From Neomicrococcus lactis (GTDB taxonomy: Bacteria; Actinomycetota; Actinomycetes; Actinomycetales; Micrococcaceae), in the NCBI RefSeq assembly GCF_014200305.1, contig NZ_JACHBL010000001.1, positions 124,001 to 188,000 on the forward strand: a stretch of 64,000 nt of DNA, written 5' to 3'. Both the position numbers and the translations under genes were made by a program. The notes under the pieces were generated by a model. The model saw only the letters and a list, made by a program, of their open reading frames with translations. It made no database searches and was not told where the DNA came from. Shown here piece after piece: positions 1 through 14,188 of the stretch (the first letter of the stretch is position 1; each line of letters begins with the position of its first letter).

Positions 1-2730
1 CGCGACGAGGCACTCCTCGATATCTACCGCAAGCTTCGCCCAGGCGAGCCACCAACGGTTGAGGCCGGTTGGGCGCTCTTGGAGAACTTGTACTTCAACT
101 CCAAGCGCTACGACCTTGCCAAGGTTGGTCGTTACAAGATCAACCGCAAGCTCGGCGTTGACGTTGCACTCAACGATCCAAAGGCGTCCGTTCTTTCTGA
201 GAACGACATCGTTGCGATGATCCACTTCTTGGTTGCTCTCCACGCTGGCGAGAAGACCATGAAGGGTGTCCGTAAGGGCGAAGAAGTTGACGTTCGTATT
301 GACGTTGACGACATCGACCACTTCGGCAACCGTCGTATCCGCGCCGTCGGCGAGCTCATCGAGAACCAGGTCCGCACGGGTCTTTCCCGTATGGAGCGTG
401 TGGTTCGCGAACGCATGACCACGCAGGACGTCGAAGCGATCACGCCACAGACGTTGATCAACATCCGTCCAGTTGTTGCTGCGATCAAGGAGTTCTTCGG
501 AACCTCCCAGCTCTCGCAGTTCATGGACCAGAACAACCCGCTCGCCGGTTTGACCCACAAGCGTCGTCTTTCTGCGCTTGGCCCAGGTGGTCTTTCTCGT
601 GACCGTGCAGGCATGGAAGTTCGAGACGTTCACCCGTCCCACTACGGACGTATGTGCCCCATCGAAACCCCTGAAGGCCCGAACATTGGTCTGATCGGTT
701 CGTTGGCAACCTACGGCCGCATCAACGCTTTCGGCTTCATTGAGACCCCGTACCGTAAGGTCGTCGACGGTCAGGTTACCGACCAGATCGATTACCTCAC
801 GGCTGACGAAGAGCTCGAAGCTGTGTTGGCTCAGGCTAACGCTCCACTCGATGAGAACAACCGCTTCACGGAAGAGTTCGTACTCTGCCGTGAGCGTGGT
901 GGTGGAGGCGAACCTGTGCTCGTCGATCCAACCGAAATCGACTACATGGACGTTTCGCCTCGCCAGATGGTGTCCGTCGCTACGGCACTTATTCCGTTCC
1001 TTGAGCACGACGACGCTAACCGCGCACTCATGGGTGCGAACATGCAGCGTCAGGCTGTTCCGCTCCTCCAGTCCGAAGCCCCATTGGTGGGTACCGGCAT
1101 GGAGAAGTTCGCAGCTGTTGACGCCGGCGACTCTGTCACCGCTCGTCAGGCCGGCGTGGTTTCGGACGTGTCCGCAGACCTCGTGACCGTCATGAACGAC
1201 GACGGAACGCAGACGCACTACCCGATCATGAAGTTCGCTCGCTCTAACCAGGGCAACGCGTACAACCAGCGGGTTCGCGTCACCGAAGGCGATCGCGTTG
1301 AGTTCAACTCGATCATCGCTGACGGTCCGTCCACGGATAACGGCGAATTGGCACTCGGTAAGAACCTCCTCGTGGCATTCATGTCATGGGAAGGCCACAA
1401 CTTCGAGGACGCCATCATCCTGTCCCAGCGCATGGTCTCCGACGATGTGCTGACCTCGATCCACATCGAAGAGCACGAAGTTGACGCTCGCGACACCAAG
1501 CTTGGTGCCGAAGAGATCACGCGTGACATCCCGAACGTGTCCGAAGAGATCTTGGCGCAGCTCGACGAGCGCGGCATCATCCACATCGGTGCTGAGGTTG
1601 AAGCCGGCGACATCTTGGTGGGTCGTGTGACTCCTAAGGGCGAAACCGAGCTCACCCCAGAAGAGCGCTTGCTCCGCGCAATCTTCGGTGAGAAGTCTCG
1701 CGAAGTTCGCGATACCTCTTTGAAGGTTCCACACGGTGAGTCCGGCACGGTCATCGGCGTTCGCATCTTCGATCGCGACGACGACGATGAGTTGCCACCA
1801 GGCGTCAACCAGTTGGTCCGCGTGTACGTTGCCCAGAAGCGTAAGATCACCAACGGTGACAAGCTTGCAGGCCGTCACGGTAACAAGGGTGTTATCTCTA
1901 AGATCCTTCCGATCGAAGACATGCCATTCCTTGAAGACGGAACCCCAGTCGACGTTGTCCTGAACCCACTTGGTGTTCCGGGCCGTATGAACGTGGGACA
2001 GGTTCTCGAAATCCACCTCGCTTGGGCAGCTAAGCAGGGTTGGAAGATCGAGGGCGAGCCGGATTGGGTGAAGAACCTTCCGAACCTCCCACGCGAGACT
2101 GGTCCAACCAAGGTTGCAACCCCAGTGTTCGACGGCGCAAGCGAAACCGAAATCCGCGGCATCCTGGGTCACACCAACCCAACCCGCGATGGAGTTCGCT
2201 TGGTCGAAACCACGGGTAAGGCACGACTGATCGACGGCCGCTCCGGCGAACCGTTCCCAGATCCAATCTCCATTGGCTACATGTACATCTTGAAGCTTCA
2301 CCACTTGGTGGACGACAAGATCCACGCGCGTTCAACGGGTCCTTACTCGATGATCACGCAGCAGCCATTGGGTGGTAAGGCTCAGTTCGGTGGCCAGCGC
2401 TTCGGTGAAATGGAAGTGTGGGCGCTCGAAGCTTACGGCGCCGCATACACGCTCCAGGAACTCTTGACCATCAAGTCTGACGATATTCACGGTCGTGTGA
2501 AGGTCTACGAGGCCATCGTCAAGGGCGAGAACATCCCAGAGCCAGGCGTGCCGGAATCCTTCAAGGTTCTTATCAAGGAAATGCAGTCCTTGTGCTTGAA
2601 CGTTGAGGTCTTGACCGCAGATAACCAGCTGATCGATTTGCGCGACTCGGATGAAGAACACTTCCGTGCCGCCGAAGAACTCGGAATCGACCTGTCGCGG
2701 GCGGAGCCGAACTCGGTAGAAGAGGTCTAA
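1..2730 (+). CDS. rpoB: RNA polymerase beta subunit, 5' end outside window
   Basis: Catalytic beta subunit of DNA-dependent RNA polymerase. The reading frame is open from base 1, so about 909 residues are present and roughly the first quarter of a ~1,160-residue protein lies upstream. The rifampicin-pocket region is visible as FMDQNN...[13 protein letters not shown]; the residues equivalent to E. coli D516 (526-528), H526 (556-558) and S531 (571-573) are the wild-type D, H and S, so no classical rifampicin-resistance change is seen. The C-terminal part has the conserved [18 protein letters not shown] and [19 protein letters not shown] motifs. rpoC follows after 141 bp, the usual rpoBC operon arrangement. 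Confidence 0.98.
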   Translation, partial: RDEALLDIYRKLRPGEPPTVEAGWALLENLYFNSKRYDLAKVGRYKINRKLGVDVALNDPKASVLSENDIVAMIHFLVALHAGEKTMKGVRKGEEVDVRIDVDDIDHFGNRRIRAVGELIENQVRTGLSRMERVVRERMTTQDVEAITPQTLINIRPVVAAIKEFFGTSQLSQFMDQNNPLAGLTHKRRLSALGPGGLSRDRAGMEVRDVHPSHYGRMCPIETPEGPNIGLIGSLATYGRINAFGFIETPYRKVVDGQVTDQIDYLTADEELEAVLAQANAPLDENNRFTEEFVLCRERGGGGEPVLVDPTEIDYMDVSPRQMVSVATALIPFLEHDDANRALMGANMQRQAVPLLQSEAPLVGTGMEKFAAVDAGDSVTARQAGVVSDVSADLVTVMNDDGTQTHYPIMKFARSNQGNAYNQRVRVTEGDRVEFNSIIADGPSTDNGELALGKNLLVAFMSWEGHNFEDAIILSQRMVSDDVLTSIHIEEHEVDARDTKLGAEEITRDIPNVSEEILAQLDERGIIHIGAEVEAGDILVGRVTPKGETELTPEERLLRAIFGEKSREVRDTSLKVPHGESGTVIGVRIFDRDDDDELPPGVNQLVRVYVAQKRKITNGDKLAGRHGNKGVISKILPIEDMPFLEDGTPVDVVLNPLGVPGRMNVGQVLEIHLAWAAKQGWKIEGEPDWVKNLPNLPRETGPTKVATPVFDGASETEIRGILGHTNPTRDGVRLVETTGKARLIDGRSGEPFPDPISIGYMYILKLHHLVDDKIHARSTGPYSMITQQPLGGKAQFGGQRFGEMEVWALEAYGAAYTLQELLTIKSDDIHGRVKVYEAIVKGENIPEPGVPESFKVLIKEMQSLCLNVEVLTADNQLIDLRDSDEEHFRAAEELGIDLSRAEPNSVEEV

Positions 2731-2871
2731 TACGCGGGGCCGCTGCGGGGCACCCAACCCAGCAGCGGCGCCGTCGTCCTCCGAATTACCGAGCGAAACT
2801 GACCGCTCCCTCGGCGAATATTCATTCGCCCTACACAAGATTTCACAGCAAAAGAGAGAGACAGGACCTCA

Positions 2872-6774
<3,903 letters not shown>

Positions 6775-6804
6775 TTGACTGGAGTCTTCGCTAGCTGAAG
6801 AACC

Positions 6805-6845
6805 GCAGGGCCCGTGCTTTTCGAAGCGCGGGCCCTGCGCCTTTT
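6805..6845 (+). terminator. rpoC intrinsic terminator
   Basis: Fifteen-pair stem (arms 6805-6819 and 6824-6838) capped by a TTCG tetraloop, followed by GCCTTTTAA. The T-run is also the target-site copy of the adjacent insertion sequence, which begins three bases later. Confidence 0.93.
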
Positions 6846-8152
6846 AAGGGTTATAGGCCAAAATGTGTGTAAATGTCTGGCGTGTCATTGGTGGCGTCGG
6901 CCTCCCCATCCGTTTTGTAGGCCGTTTCCGTCTTCCCAGCTGAAGTGGTTGTCGTAGGTTGGTGGCGTGTCAGTTTCTTCGTTGACTGCTTGTTTTCTTG
7001 GTGGGTTGAAATGTTCTGGCGACACTAGGGTCCATGGTTCTCGTGGGAATTCGGTGAGTGAGTCTAGGAGCCAGTCCACCGCGGTTCGTGCGTGGGCCTC
7101 GGGTAGCCCGCGATGAAACCGTAAGAGGTCTTTGATGGCCTTGTTAGGGCCACCCTCTAGTGGGGAGGTCGTGCGGTGAACTTTCTGCCCCGAGTCTGGT
7201 TGAAGGGTGGTTTCTAACCACGTGAACAAACACTTGTCCTTGATCAAGCGTCGGTAAATGTTCCGGGCTCTGCGGAGGCGTTGATGCGTGTACCACCACT
7301 GGCTGGTTTGGGGAACGCTCGAGGGTCGTTCCTGCCCGGTACGCGCGTAGGTGCGGTGGCGTAAGAACTCGTCCCATCTCGCTTCCCATCGCGCGTATTC
7401 ACGCACCCACGAGGCGGCTTCTTCCTGGGTGCGTACTTTCATCAGCGCGCTCGTGAGAGCGGCAAGCTCTTTCCCGGCAGGTAAACGTGGCTGGTAGGTG
7501 AGTTCACGGCGGATGTTCCGAAAGATATGGAAATAGCAGCGCTGTACCCTCGTGCTCGGCCATGAATCCTTCAACGCAGATCTGAGCCCGGTACCACCGT
7601 CAATGATCGCGATTTTTGGTGCTGGGATGCGTTCGAGTAATGCCTGCCACGCGATCTTTTTCTCGGTATCGCACCACTGCCAATCAATCACGTGCTGACC
7701 GTTGAATGCGATCAGCACGCACCACCCGTTGAAATACGTGCCATCAAGCATGATCTGATGATGAATCTGTCCCGTCGCGGCCGGTGGCGGTACCCGAACA
7801 TTCCAGCACCAACTGGTGTCGCGTCGAAAAGAGCGGCTCGAAGACCCAAAATCGGATTGAGAGCGGGAGCTCAAGATCCAGGACATGAACGCAGCCAATT
7901 CGGCCTTACGGGATACATCAGAACGAGTTCGAGTCGTTGACGCCCCACAGTCCAGACAACGCCACCGCGTTCGGCCGGCCGTCGTTTTCCCGTTTTTGAC
8001 CAACACACGATCACATACACCACAACGTGGCCGATTCGAAGCAACAGGCACCCCATATGCTCCCAAAGCATATGCACACCCGTCTTGCCCTACTCACACA
8101 AGGGAAGCAAGGCTATTCGTTACACACTTTCTGGCCTATAACCCCCTTTTAA
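6840..8152. mobile_element. Complete IS256/IS1249-like insertion sequence with 8-bp target duplication
   Basis: The element spans 6848-8144 (1,297 bp). Its ends are inverted repeats starting GGGTTATAGGCCA and matching at 23 of 25 positions (left 6848-6872, right 8120-8144). It is flanked by a perfect 8-bp direct repeat CCTTTTAA (6840-6847 and 8145-8152), the duplication length expected for the IS256 family. It carries one transposase gene on the minus strand. Intact repeats, an intact gene and a perfect duplication suggest a recent insertion that may still be mobile. Confidence 0.95.
6885..8066 (-). CDS. IS1249-like transposase (IS256 family, DDE type)
   Basis: Transposase of the surrounding insertion sequence, 393 residues, uninterrupted. 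An N-terminal zinc ribbon is visible (Cys15, Cys18, Cys37, Cys40 around KNGKT and RWRC). Likely DDE residues are Asp108 in MLDGTYF, Asp156 in IIDGGTG and Glu304 in SPLEGGPNK; a CxxH motif (RCYFHIF, about 176-182) sits between the second D and the E, as in IS256/MULE-type enzymes. The most upstream start is a TTG at 8066 with no strong ribosome site. The zinc ribbon and length point to the IS1249 subgroup; this assignment is from recalled family features, not a search. Confidence 0.9.
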   Translation of the reverse strand: MGAYGVPVASNRPRCGVCDRVLVKNGKTTAGRTRWRCLDCGASTTRTRSDVSRKAELAAFMSWILSSRSQSDFGSSSRSFRRDTSWCWNVRVPPPAATGQIHHQIMLDGTYFNGWCVLIAFNGQHVIDWQWCDTEKKIAWQALLERIPAPKIAIIDGGTGLRSALKDSWPSTRVQRCYFHIFRNIRRELTYQPRLPAGKELAALTSALMKVRTQEEAASWVREYARWEARWDEFLRHRTYARTGQERPSSVPQTSQWWYTHQRLRRARNIYRRLIKDKCLFTWLETTLQPDSGQKVHRTTSPLEGGPNKAIKDLLRFHRGLPEAHARTAVDWLLDSLTEFPREPWTLVSPEHFNPPRKQAVNEETDTPPTYDNHFSWEDGNGLQNGWGGRRHQ

Positions 8153-8624
8153 CGCCGAATTGCCGGTGGATCTTCGTTCTAGATGCACAAACAGGTAGTT
8201 GTATGAACATCTAGTTGTAAAACATGAATGAGGTTGTCAGAGAATATTCGGTCACTGCCCGTGAAGTTGTAGCATGGGGAGTGGGGCTGCGCCGTCGTAC
8301 TGGAAATCCGCAGCTTCCCGCCAAGCTGCGACGCCCGAATGGCGGAACCTCAGAACGCCGGCGCGTATCCCACCGCAGGGGAGTGGGAAAGTCAAGACCT
8401 TAATTGGGAGCAGAAACCCCTCGCGTGCTAAGCTGGTTCCAATTGTTTTTATGTGGCAGATGGACACGGTCCGGGTTGCGGGTAGGTTGCGCAACAAATG
8501 CCACATTTTTGCACGCCTACGGTCTTCCCGCAGATCGTGCTGGAAACGACCATCGAATGTGAGCTCATCCCCGCGCTGTACCGGGCGTCTCGCATGGAAT
8601 TAACATCAACTGGAGGTCACAACA
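8153..8624 (+). promoter_or_regulatory. rpsL upstream region with probable promoter
   Basis: No gene is seen here. A plausible promoter is TTGGGA (8404-8409), 19 bp, TAAGCT (8429-8434) with an extended TGC, giving a leader of about 185 nt before rpsL. Upstream are a perfect hairpin CGCAGCTT/AAGCTGCG (8309-8330), a copy of the dispersed 16-bp motif (8285-8300) and an inverted repeat CTAGATG/CATCTAG (8179-8214). The insertion sequence stops short of the promoter. Confidence 0.5.
8285..8300 (-). repeat. Dispersed 16-bp motif copy
   Basis: Reads GTACGACGGCGCAGCC on the minus strand; intergenic, upstream of rpsL. Confidence 0.6.
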
Positions 8625-8999
8625 GTGCCTACTATTCAGCAGCTGGTCCGCAAGGGCCGCTCGCCGAAGGTCAATAAGACCAAGGCTCCAGCCCTGAAGG
8701 GCAACCCAATGCGCCGTGGCGTATGCACCCGTGTGTACACCACGACCCCAAAGAAGCCGAACTCTGCTCTCCGTAAGGTTGCACGTGTGCGCCTCGCCGG
8801 TGGCATCGAAGTTACCGCTTACATCCCAGGTGTGGGACACAACTTGCAGGAGCACTCCATCGTGCTCGTACGTGGCGGCCGTGTGAAGGACCTTCCCGGC
8901 GTTCGTTACAAGATTGTTCGTGGTGCACTTGACACGCAGGGCGTGAAGAACCGCCAGCAGGCTCGTTCCCGCTACGGCGCTAAGAAGGAGAAGAAGTAA
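8625..8999 (+). CDS. rpsL: 30S ribosomal protein S12
   Basis: S12, 124 residues, a decoding-centre protein of the small subunit. It has the invariant [11 protein letters not shown] (lysines 43-44) and [10 protein letters not shown] segments; the lysines altered in streptomycin-resistant mutants are wild type. The start is GTG at 8625 with GGAGG (8612-8616) at good spacing. First gene of the str operon; its TAA overlaps the ATG of rpsG (TAATG). Confidence 0.98.
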   Translation: MPTIQQLVRKGRSPKVNKTKAPALKGNPMRRGVCTRVYTTTPKKPNSALRKVARVRLAGGIEVTAYIPGVGHNLQEHSIVLVRGGRVKDLPGVRYKIVRGALDTQGVKNRQQARSRYGAKKEKK

Positions 9000-9469
9000 T
9001 GCCACGTAAGGGTCCAGCGCCAAAGCGCCCCATCGTGAACGATCCGGTATACGGATCCGCTCTCGTTACGCAGCTCATTAACAAGGTTCTCTTGGACGGT
9101 AAGAAGTCCACCGCAGAGCGCATCGTTTACGGTGCCCTCGAAGGTGCACAGGCAAAGACCGGTCAGGATCCAGTAGCAACCCTCAAGAAGGCTATGGATA
9201 ACATCCGCCCAGCCCTCGAGGTTCGCTCCCGCCGCGTTGGTGGCGCAACCTACCAGGTTCCGGTCGACGTTAAGCCAGGCCGCGCAACCGCTCTTGCTCT
9301 CCGTTGGCTCGTTGGTTACTCCAAGGCTCGCCGCGAGAAGACGATGATCGAGCGCCTCCAGAACGAAATCCTGGATGCCTCCAACGGTCTCGGTGCCGCT
9401 GTGAAGCGCCGCGAAGATACGCACAAGATGGCTGAGTCCAACAAGGCCTTCGCTCACTACCGCTGGTAA
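8999..9469 (+). CDS. rpsG: 30S ribosomal protein S7
   Basis: S7, 156 residues, the primary 16S rRNA-binding protein that nucleates assembly of the 30S head. It begins [11 protein letters not shown] and contains the conserved [23 protein letters not shown] block (seen at about residues 80-103, here broken only by the family-typical variation). Length is standard. Its start overlaps the rpsL stop by one base, implying translational coupling. It is followed by a long hairpin before fusA. Confidence 0.97.
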   Translation: MPRKGPAPKRPIVNDPVYGSALVTQLINKVLLDGKKSTAERIVYGALEGAQAKTGQDPVATLKKAMDNIRPALEVRSRRVGGATYQVPVDVKPGRATALALRWLVGYSKARREKTMIERLQNEILDASNGLGAAVKRREDTHKMAESNKAFAHYRW

Positions 9470-9481
9470 TAACGGATTGGT

Positions 9482-9523
9482 TGTCGTCGCAAGGGCGATA
9501 AAGTTTTATCGACTGCGACGACA
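9482..9523 (+). promoter_or_regulatory. Two-tier hairpin in the rpsG-fusA leader
   Basis: Outer stem of 10 perfect pairs (9482-9491 with 9514-9523) enclosing an inner 7-pair AT-rich stem CGATAAA/TTTATCG (9496-9502 with 9505-9511). No T-tract follows, so it is not a classical terminator. It ends about 16 bases before the fusA ribosome site. Confidence 0.7.
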
Positions 9524-9550
9524 TCCATCACCTCTATCAAGGGAGACACC

Positions 9551-11665
9551 GTGGCACAGGACGTGCTCACCGACCTCAAAAAGGTTCGTAACATCGGCAT
9601 CATGGCCCACATTGATGCTGGCAAGACCACTACCACCGAGCGCATCCTGTTCTACACGGGTGTGAACCACAAGCTCGGCGAGACGCACGATGGCGCCTCG
9701 ACGACTGACTGGATGGAGCAGGAAAAGGAACGCGGTATCACGATTACCTCGGCCGCCGTTACCTGTTTCTGGAACCAGAACCAGATCAACATCATCGACA
9801 CCCCCGGCCACGTGGACTTCACCGTGGAAGTTGAGCGCTCGCTTCGCGTGCTCGACGGCGCCGTTGCAGTGTTCGACGGTAAGGAAGGCGTGGAGCCACA
9901 GTCTGAGACTGTATGGCGCCAGGCTGACAAGTACAACGTTCCACGTATTTGCTTCGTGAACAAGATGGACAAGCTCGGTGCAGACTTCTACTTCACCGTT
10001 GACACCATCATCAAGCGCTTGGGCGCAACCCCACTCGTGATGCAGCTTCCGATCGGTTCGGAAAGCGACTTCGTTGGTGTTGTTGACCTCATGACCATGA
10101 AGGCCTTCGTTTGGCCAGGCGACGCCAAGGGCGACGTGACCATGGGTGCTAACTACGAAGTTCAGGACATCCCAGCTGATCTCCAGGAACGCGCAGAAGA
10201 GTACCGCGCACGCCTCGTTGAGCAGGTTGCTGAAAGCTCCGACGAACTCATGGAGAAGTTCCTTGAGGGCGAAGAGCCAACCAACGATGAGCTCAAGGCC
10301 GGCATCCGCAAGATGGTAATCAACTCTGAGGCATACCCAGTCTTCTGTGGTTCTGCCTTCAAGAACCGCGGTGTGCAGCCAATGCTCGACGCCGTGATCG
10401 ATTACCTTCCTTCCCCACTCGACGTTCCTCCGATGATTGGCCACTTGCCAAGCGACGAAGAGGTTGAGGCAACTCGCGAGCCTTCTGCAGACGAACCATT
10501 CTCCGCTCTTGCGTTCAAGGTTGCAGCTCACCCATTCTTCGGTCAGCTCACCTTCATCCGCGTTTACTCTGGCCGTGCAACGCCAGGTATGCAGGTGTTG
10601 AACTCCACCAAGGGTAAGAAGGAACGTATTGGCAAGCTCTTCCAGATGCACGCCAATAAGGAAATGCCAGTGGACGAAGTGGTCGCAGGCCACATCTACG
10701 CTGTCATTGGCCTGAAGGACACCACCACGGGTGACACGTTGTGCGCAACGGACGCTCCGATCGTTCTTGAGTCCATGTCCTTCCCAGCACCAGTGATCTT
10801 TGTTGCTATTGAGCCGAAGACCAAGGGTGACCAGGAGAAGCTTTCCACCGCTATCCAGAAGCTTTCCGCTGAGGACCCAACCTTCACGGTTTCCCTCAAC
10901 GAAGAGACTGGCCAGACGGAAATCGGCGGCATGGGCGAGCTTCACCTCGACATCATTGTTGACCGTATGCGTCGCGAATACCGCGTGGAAGCAAACGTGG
11001 GTAAGCCACAGGTTGCATACCGCGAGACCATCAAGAAGAAGGTCGAGAAGGTAGACTTCACGCACAAGAAGCAGACGGGTGGCTCCGGCCAGTTCGCAAA
11101 GGTTCAGGTTACGTTCGAACCTATGGATACGTCCGAGGGCGCATTCTACGAGTTCGAAAATGCTGTCACCGGTGGCCGTATTCCTCGCGAATACATCCCA
11201 TCTGTTGACGCAGGTATCCAGGACGCAATGCAGTTCGGTATCTTGGCTGGCTACCCAATGGTGGGCGTCAAGGCTACCTTGATCGACGGCGCGTACCACG
11301 ATGTTGACTCGTCTGAAATGGCGTTCAAGATCGCCGGCTCGCAGGTCTTCAAGGAAGGCGCACGTCGCGCTAACCCAGTTCTGCTTGAACCGTTGATGAA
11401 CGTTGAAGTCCGTACTCCTGAGGAGTATATGGGCGACGTCATCGGTGACTTGAACTCCCGCCGTGGCTCCATCTTGTCGATGGAAGACGCAGCAGGCGTA
11501 AAGGTTATCAAGGCTACCGTTCCACTGTCCGAGATGTTCGGATACATCGGTGACCTGCGTTCCAAGACTCAGGGCCGTGCTGTGTACTCCATGGAGTTCC
11601 ACAGCTACGCCGAGGTCCCTAAGGCTGTTGCCGAAGAGATCATTCAGAAGTCCCGCGGCGAATAG
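9551..11665 (+). CDS. fusA: Elongation factor G
   Basis: GTPase that drives ribosomal translocation and, with RRF, ribosome recycling; 704 residues, full length. The G1 motif AHIDAGKTT lies near residues 19-27, DTPGHVDF near 85-92 and the NKMD specificity motif near 138. Domain IV/V sequences such as [10 protein letters not shown] and [18 protein letters not shown] are present. Start is GTG at 9551 with GGGAG upstream. It lies in the str operon between rpsG and tuf, with a leader hairpin that could modulate its translation. Confidence 0.98.
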   Translation: MAQDVLTDLKKVRNIGIMAHIDAGKTTTTERILFYTGVNHKLGETHDGASTTDWMEQEKERGITITSAAVTCFWNQNQINIIDTPGHVDFTVEVERSLRVLDGAVAVFDGKEGVEPQSETVWRQADKYNVPRICFVNKMDKLGADFYFTVDTIIKRLGATPLVMQLPIGSESDFVGVVDLMTMKAFVWPGDAKGDVTMGANYEVQDIPADLQERAEEYRARLVEQVAESSDELMEKFLEGEEPTNDELKAGIRKMVINSEAYPVFCGSAFKNRGVQPMLDAVIDYLPSPLDVPPMIGHLPSDEEVEATREPSADEPFSALAFKVAAHPFFGQLTFIRVYSGRATPGMQVLNSTKGKKERIGKLFQMHANKEMPVDEVVAGHIYAVIGLKDTTTGDTLCATDAPIVLESMSFPAPVIFVAIEPKTKGDQEKLSTAIQKLSAEDPTFTVSLNEETGQTEIGGMGELHLDIIVDRMRREYRVEANVGKPQVAYRETIKKKVEKVDFTHKKQTGGSGQFAKVQVTFEPMDTSEGAFYEFENAVTGGRIPREYIPSVDAGIQDAMQFGILAGYPMVGVKATLIDGAYHDVDSSEMAFKIAGSQVFKEGARRANPVLLEPLMNVEVRTPEEYMGDVIGDLNSRRGSILSMEDAAGVKVIKATVPLSEMFGYIGDLRSKTQGRAVYSMEFHSYAEVPKAVAEEIIQKSRGE

Positions 11666-11678
11666 TCGTGGGAACAGT

Positions 11679-11718
11679 GCATCGGTGGCGGTGACGGAAA
11701 AGCTGCCGCCGCCGATGC
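11679..11718 (+). promoter_or_regulatory. Hairpin in the fusA-tuf spacer
   Basis: Thirteen-pair stem (11679-11691 with 11706-11718, one G-U) around a 14-base loop. No T-run follows. It could be a processing site or weak terminator separating fusA from the tuf promoter. Confidence 0.55.
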
Positions 11719-11840
11719 GCCCAAGCTGCCAGACTTAAGCGTTGAGCACAACCAAGCAATTTGGTTGCCGCGAGATGCAAAGATTGACAGTCAGGGAGAG
11801 TTCCCAGTGCTTGACTATCAAGCTCCGGGGGACCAGTAAT

Positions 11841-11870
11841 TTCATCAATCCGCAAAGACCACAGTAGACT
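11841..11870 (+). promoter_or_regulatory. Probable tuf promoter
   Basis: TTCATC (11841-11846), 18 bp, TAGACT (11865-11870), about 70 bp before the tuf start. The same TAGACT hexamer at the same spacing precedes rplN, supporting the reading. A TTGACA at 11785-11790 has no well-placed -10. Confidence 0.5.
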
Positions 11871-11939
11871 TATACGAGTTTCGCGCGCGATCAGCGGCGA
11901 AAAGTAAGTCTTCTGAAATCAAAGTTCTAGGAGGAACCT

Positions 11940-13130
11940 GTGGCGAAGGCAAAGTTCGAGCGCAGCAAGCCACACGTCAACATTGGCACCATTGGTCACG
12001 TTGACCACGGTAAGACCACGTTGACGGCTGCCATTTCCAAGGTATTGGCTGACAAGTACCCTGACCTTAATGAGCAGCGCGATTTTGGCTCGATCGACTC
12101 GGCTCCAGAAGAGCGCCAGCGCGGTATTACCATCAACATTTCCCACGTGGAATACCAGACCGAAAAGCGTCACTACGCACACGTTGACGCCCCAGGTCAC
12201 GCTGACTATATCAAGAACATGATCACCGGTGCTGCTCAGATGGACGGCGCAATCCTCGTGGTTGCCGCTACTGACGGCCCAATGGCACAGACCCGCGAGC
12301 ACGTTCTTCTTGCTCGTCAGGTTGGCGTTCCTTACCTCCTCGTTGCCCTTAACAAGGCTGACATGGTTGAAGATGAGGAACTTCTCGACCTCGTTGAGAT
12401 GGAAGTTCGCGAACTTCTTTCTTCCCAGGAATTCGATGGCGACAACGCTCCTGTGATCCGCGTTTCGGGCCTCAAGGCTCTCGAAGGCGATCCACAGTGG
12501 GTCAAGTCTGTTGAAGACCTCATGGAAGCTGTTGACGAGTCCATCCCGGATCCAGTACGTGACCGTGACAAGCCGTTCCTCATGCCTATCGAGGACGTCT
12601 TCACCATCACCGGCCGCGGTACCGTTGTTACGGGCCGTGCTGAGCGTGGCACCTTGCCAATCAACTCTGAAGTTGAGATCGTTGGCATCCGCCCAGTTCA
12701 GAAGACCACCGTTACCGGTATCGAGATGTTCCACAAGCAGCTCGACGAAGCATGGGCTGGCGAGAACTGTGGCCTTCTTCTCCGCGGTATCAAGCGCGAA
12801 GATGTTGAGCGCGGTCAGGTTGTTGTGAAGCCGGGTTCCATCACCCCTCACACCAACTTCGAGGCTAACGTCTACATCCTTTCCAAGGATGAAGGCGGAC
12901 GTCACAACCCGTTCTACTCGAACTACCGTCCGCAGTTCTACTTCCGTACCACGGACGTCACCGGCGTTATCACCCTCCCAGAGGGCACCGAAATGGTTAT
13001 GCCTGGCGACAACACCGAAATGTCGGTTGAGCTCATCCAGCCAATCGCAATGGAAGAGGGCCTCGGCTTCGCAATCCGCGAAGGCGGCCGCACCGTTGGT
13101 TCGGGACGCGTCACCAAGATCACCAAGTAA
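11940..13130 (+). CDS. tuf: Elongation factor Tu
   Basis: GTPase delivering aminoacyl-tRNA to the ribosome; 396 residues. G1 motif [10 protein letters not shown] near residues 19-28, DAPGHADY near 81-88 and NKAD near 136-139. Start is GTG at 11940 with a perfect AGGAGG (11929-11934). A 274-bp spacer from fusA with its own probable promoter suggests tuf can be transcribed independently. A strong terminator follows. Confidence 0.99.
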   Translation: MAKAKFERSKPHVNIGTIGHVDHGKTTLTAAISKVLADKYPDLNEQRDFGSIDSAPEERQRGITINISHVEYQTEKRHYAHVDAPGHADYIKNMITGAAQMDGAILVVAATDGPMAQTREHVLLARQVGVPYLLVALNKADMVEDEELLDLVEMEVRELLSSQEFDGDNAPVIRVSGLKALEGDPQWVKSVEDLMEAVDESIPDPVRDRDKPFLMPIEDVFTITGRGTVVTGRAERGTLPINSEVEIVGIRPVQKTTVTGIEMFHKQLDEAWAGENCGLLLRGIKREDVERGQVVVKPGSITPHTNFEANVYILSKDEGGRHNPFYSNYRPQFYFRTTDVTGVITLPEGTEMVMPGDNTEMSVELIQPIAMEEGLGFAIREGGRTVGSGRVTKITK

Positions 13131-13166
13131 TTTGGTTGATCTCGGGAACTCGCTCTAGCGAATTCT

Positions 13167-13213
13167 AAGAACTGGACCCCACTGCTTCGGCGGTAGGGTC
13201 CAGTTCTTTTTTA
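13167..13213 (+). terminator. tuf intrinsic terminator
   Basis: Stem AAGAACTGGACCC/GGGTCCAGTTCTT (13167-13179 with 13196-13208) followed by a run of T. Confidence 0.95.
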
Positions 13214-13225
13214 TGCCCTCCTCCA

Positions 13226-13241
13226 GTACGACGACTCAGCT
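13226..13241 (+). repeat. Dispersed 16-bp motif copy
   Basis: GTACGACGACTCAGCT, one mismatch to the best copies; lies just after the tuf terminator. Confidence 0.6.
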
Positions 13242-13279
13242 CGTTTCCCGCTGCACGCTCACTTCCGTAGGATGAGCGT

Positions 13280-13423
13280 ATGGATTGGATCATTGCTCTA
13301 GTCATCGTTGCCGGCCTGGTTGTCGTCGCGCTCTGGGCGCGCAAACACTTTGCGCCGGAAATTGAGCGCTACAAGAAGATCAAGCGAGCGAACGAAATCG
13401 ACCGCAAGAAACGCTCTAAATAG
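13280..13423 (+). CDS. Small single-pass membrane protein, 47 residues
   Basis: Short open frame, ATG at 13280 to TAG at 13421-13423, with AGGA (13269-13272) about 7 bases upstream. The product has an N-terminal hydrophobic stretch (IIALVIVAGLVVVALW, residues 4-19) followed by a strongly basic, helical-looking tail rich in K and R (YKKIKRANEIDRKKRSK). This fits a one-helix inner-membrane peptide with a cytoplasmic basic tail. No function recognised. It sits alone between the tuf terminator and the S10 operon. Coding reality is inferred from the start signal and the non-random composition. Confidence 0.65.
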   Translation: MDWIIALVIVAGLVVVALWARKHFAPEIERYKKIKRANEIDRKKRSK

Positions 13424-13859
13424 CGGGGGAGTGGTGATGTTGATCCCACTCGAGGTCGCCTGATCGACGGCGGTTTGCTGTATCTACCACTTATCTGACA
13501 CAATAGACAAGTTGTTCAAGCGCTTTCTCATGCTCTTTGACCTCTTCTGTTCAGGTTTCTGTTCTAGAAGTCGCCGTCGAGAATATTCAACCGAGATAGC
13601 GTCCCTCTCGGGATAATGCCCGGGGTAAGGGTCGCTACCGACCGAAAACGAGAAGCCCAAACATGACCCACCCAAGAATTTAGGTGCTTTCGCGTCCTTG
13701 AGATCGCGACACGCCCGAGTTCGGGGGTCGGAGCCTCGGCGGGGTGAGGAACCCGGATTTATCCGGATTCAGTCCGTTGGAGGCGTGCCGGTCCACACGA
13801 ATGGACCCGTTCGGCACATTGACCGAAACAGTTATTACTGCAGAAAGAGGCTAAGAGCC
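13424..13859 (+). promoter_or_regulatory. S10 operon leader with two hairpins
   Basis: A 436-bp region with no convincing gene. A possible promoter is TTGCTG (13475-13480) with an ACAATA-like -10 at 13499-13504 (weak). Near the 3' end are a hairpin CCGGAT-TT-ATCCGG (13753-13766) and a composite stem GTGCC/GGCAC enclosing GGTCCA/TGGACC (13785-13817), ending about 43 bases before rpsJ. A structured leader of this kind could serve autoregulation, as L4 does in proteobacteria; that is analogy only. Confidence 0.5.
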
Positions 13860-14168
13860 ATGGCGGGACAAAAAATCCGCATCCGGCTGAAGTCGTATGA
13901 CCACGAGGTCATTGACGTTTCAGCACGGAAGATCGTTGAGACGGTGACGCGTGCAGGCGCTACCGTGGTTGGCCCTGTGCCGCTGCCAACGGAGAAGAAC
14001 GTGTACTGCGTTATCCGTTCGCCGCACAAGTACAAGGACAGCCGCGAGCACTTCGAAATGCGCACCCACAAGCGGTTGATCGACATCATTGACCCGACGC
14101 CAAAGGCTGTCGATTCGCTTATGCGTCTTGACTTGCCAGCAGACGTCAACATCGAAATCAAGCTTTAG
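13860..14168 (+). CDS. rpsJ: 30S ribosomal protein S10
   Basis: S10 (NusE), 102 residues, a head protein of the small subunit that also takes part in transcription antitermination. Begins [25 protein letters not shown] is present near residue 69. The open frame extends upstream to 13698, but the ATG at 13860 is chosen because it gives the universal N terminus and length and has AAAGAGG upstream. First gene of the S10 operon; rplC follows 20 bp later. Confidence 0.98.
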
Positions 14169-14188
14169 AGGGAGGTGCTGAGAGAACT

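Noticed and set aside
8153-8624. 109-codon frames upstream of rpsL
   Set aside because: No start signals, overlapping frames on both strands and hairpin/promoter-like sequence instead; treated as non-coding.
13698-13859. Upstream-extended start of rpsJ
   Set aside because: The added 54 residues are arginine-rich and unlike any S10; the leader contains stable hairpins and the ATG at 13860 has a ribosome site.
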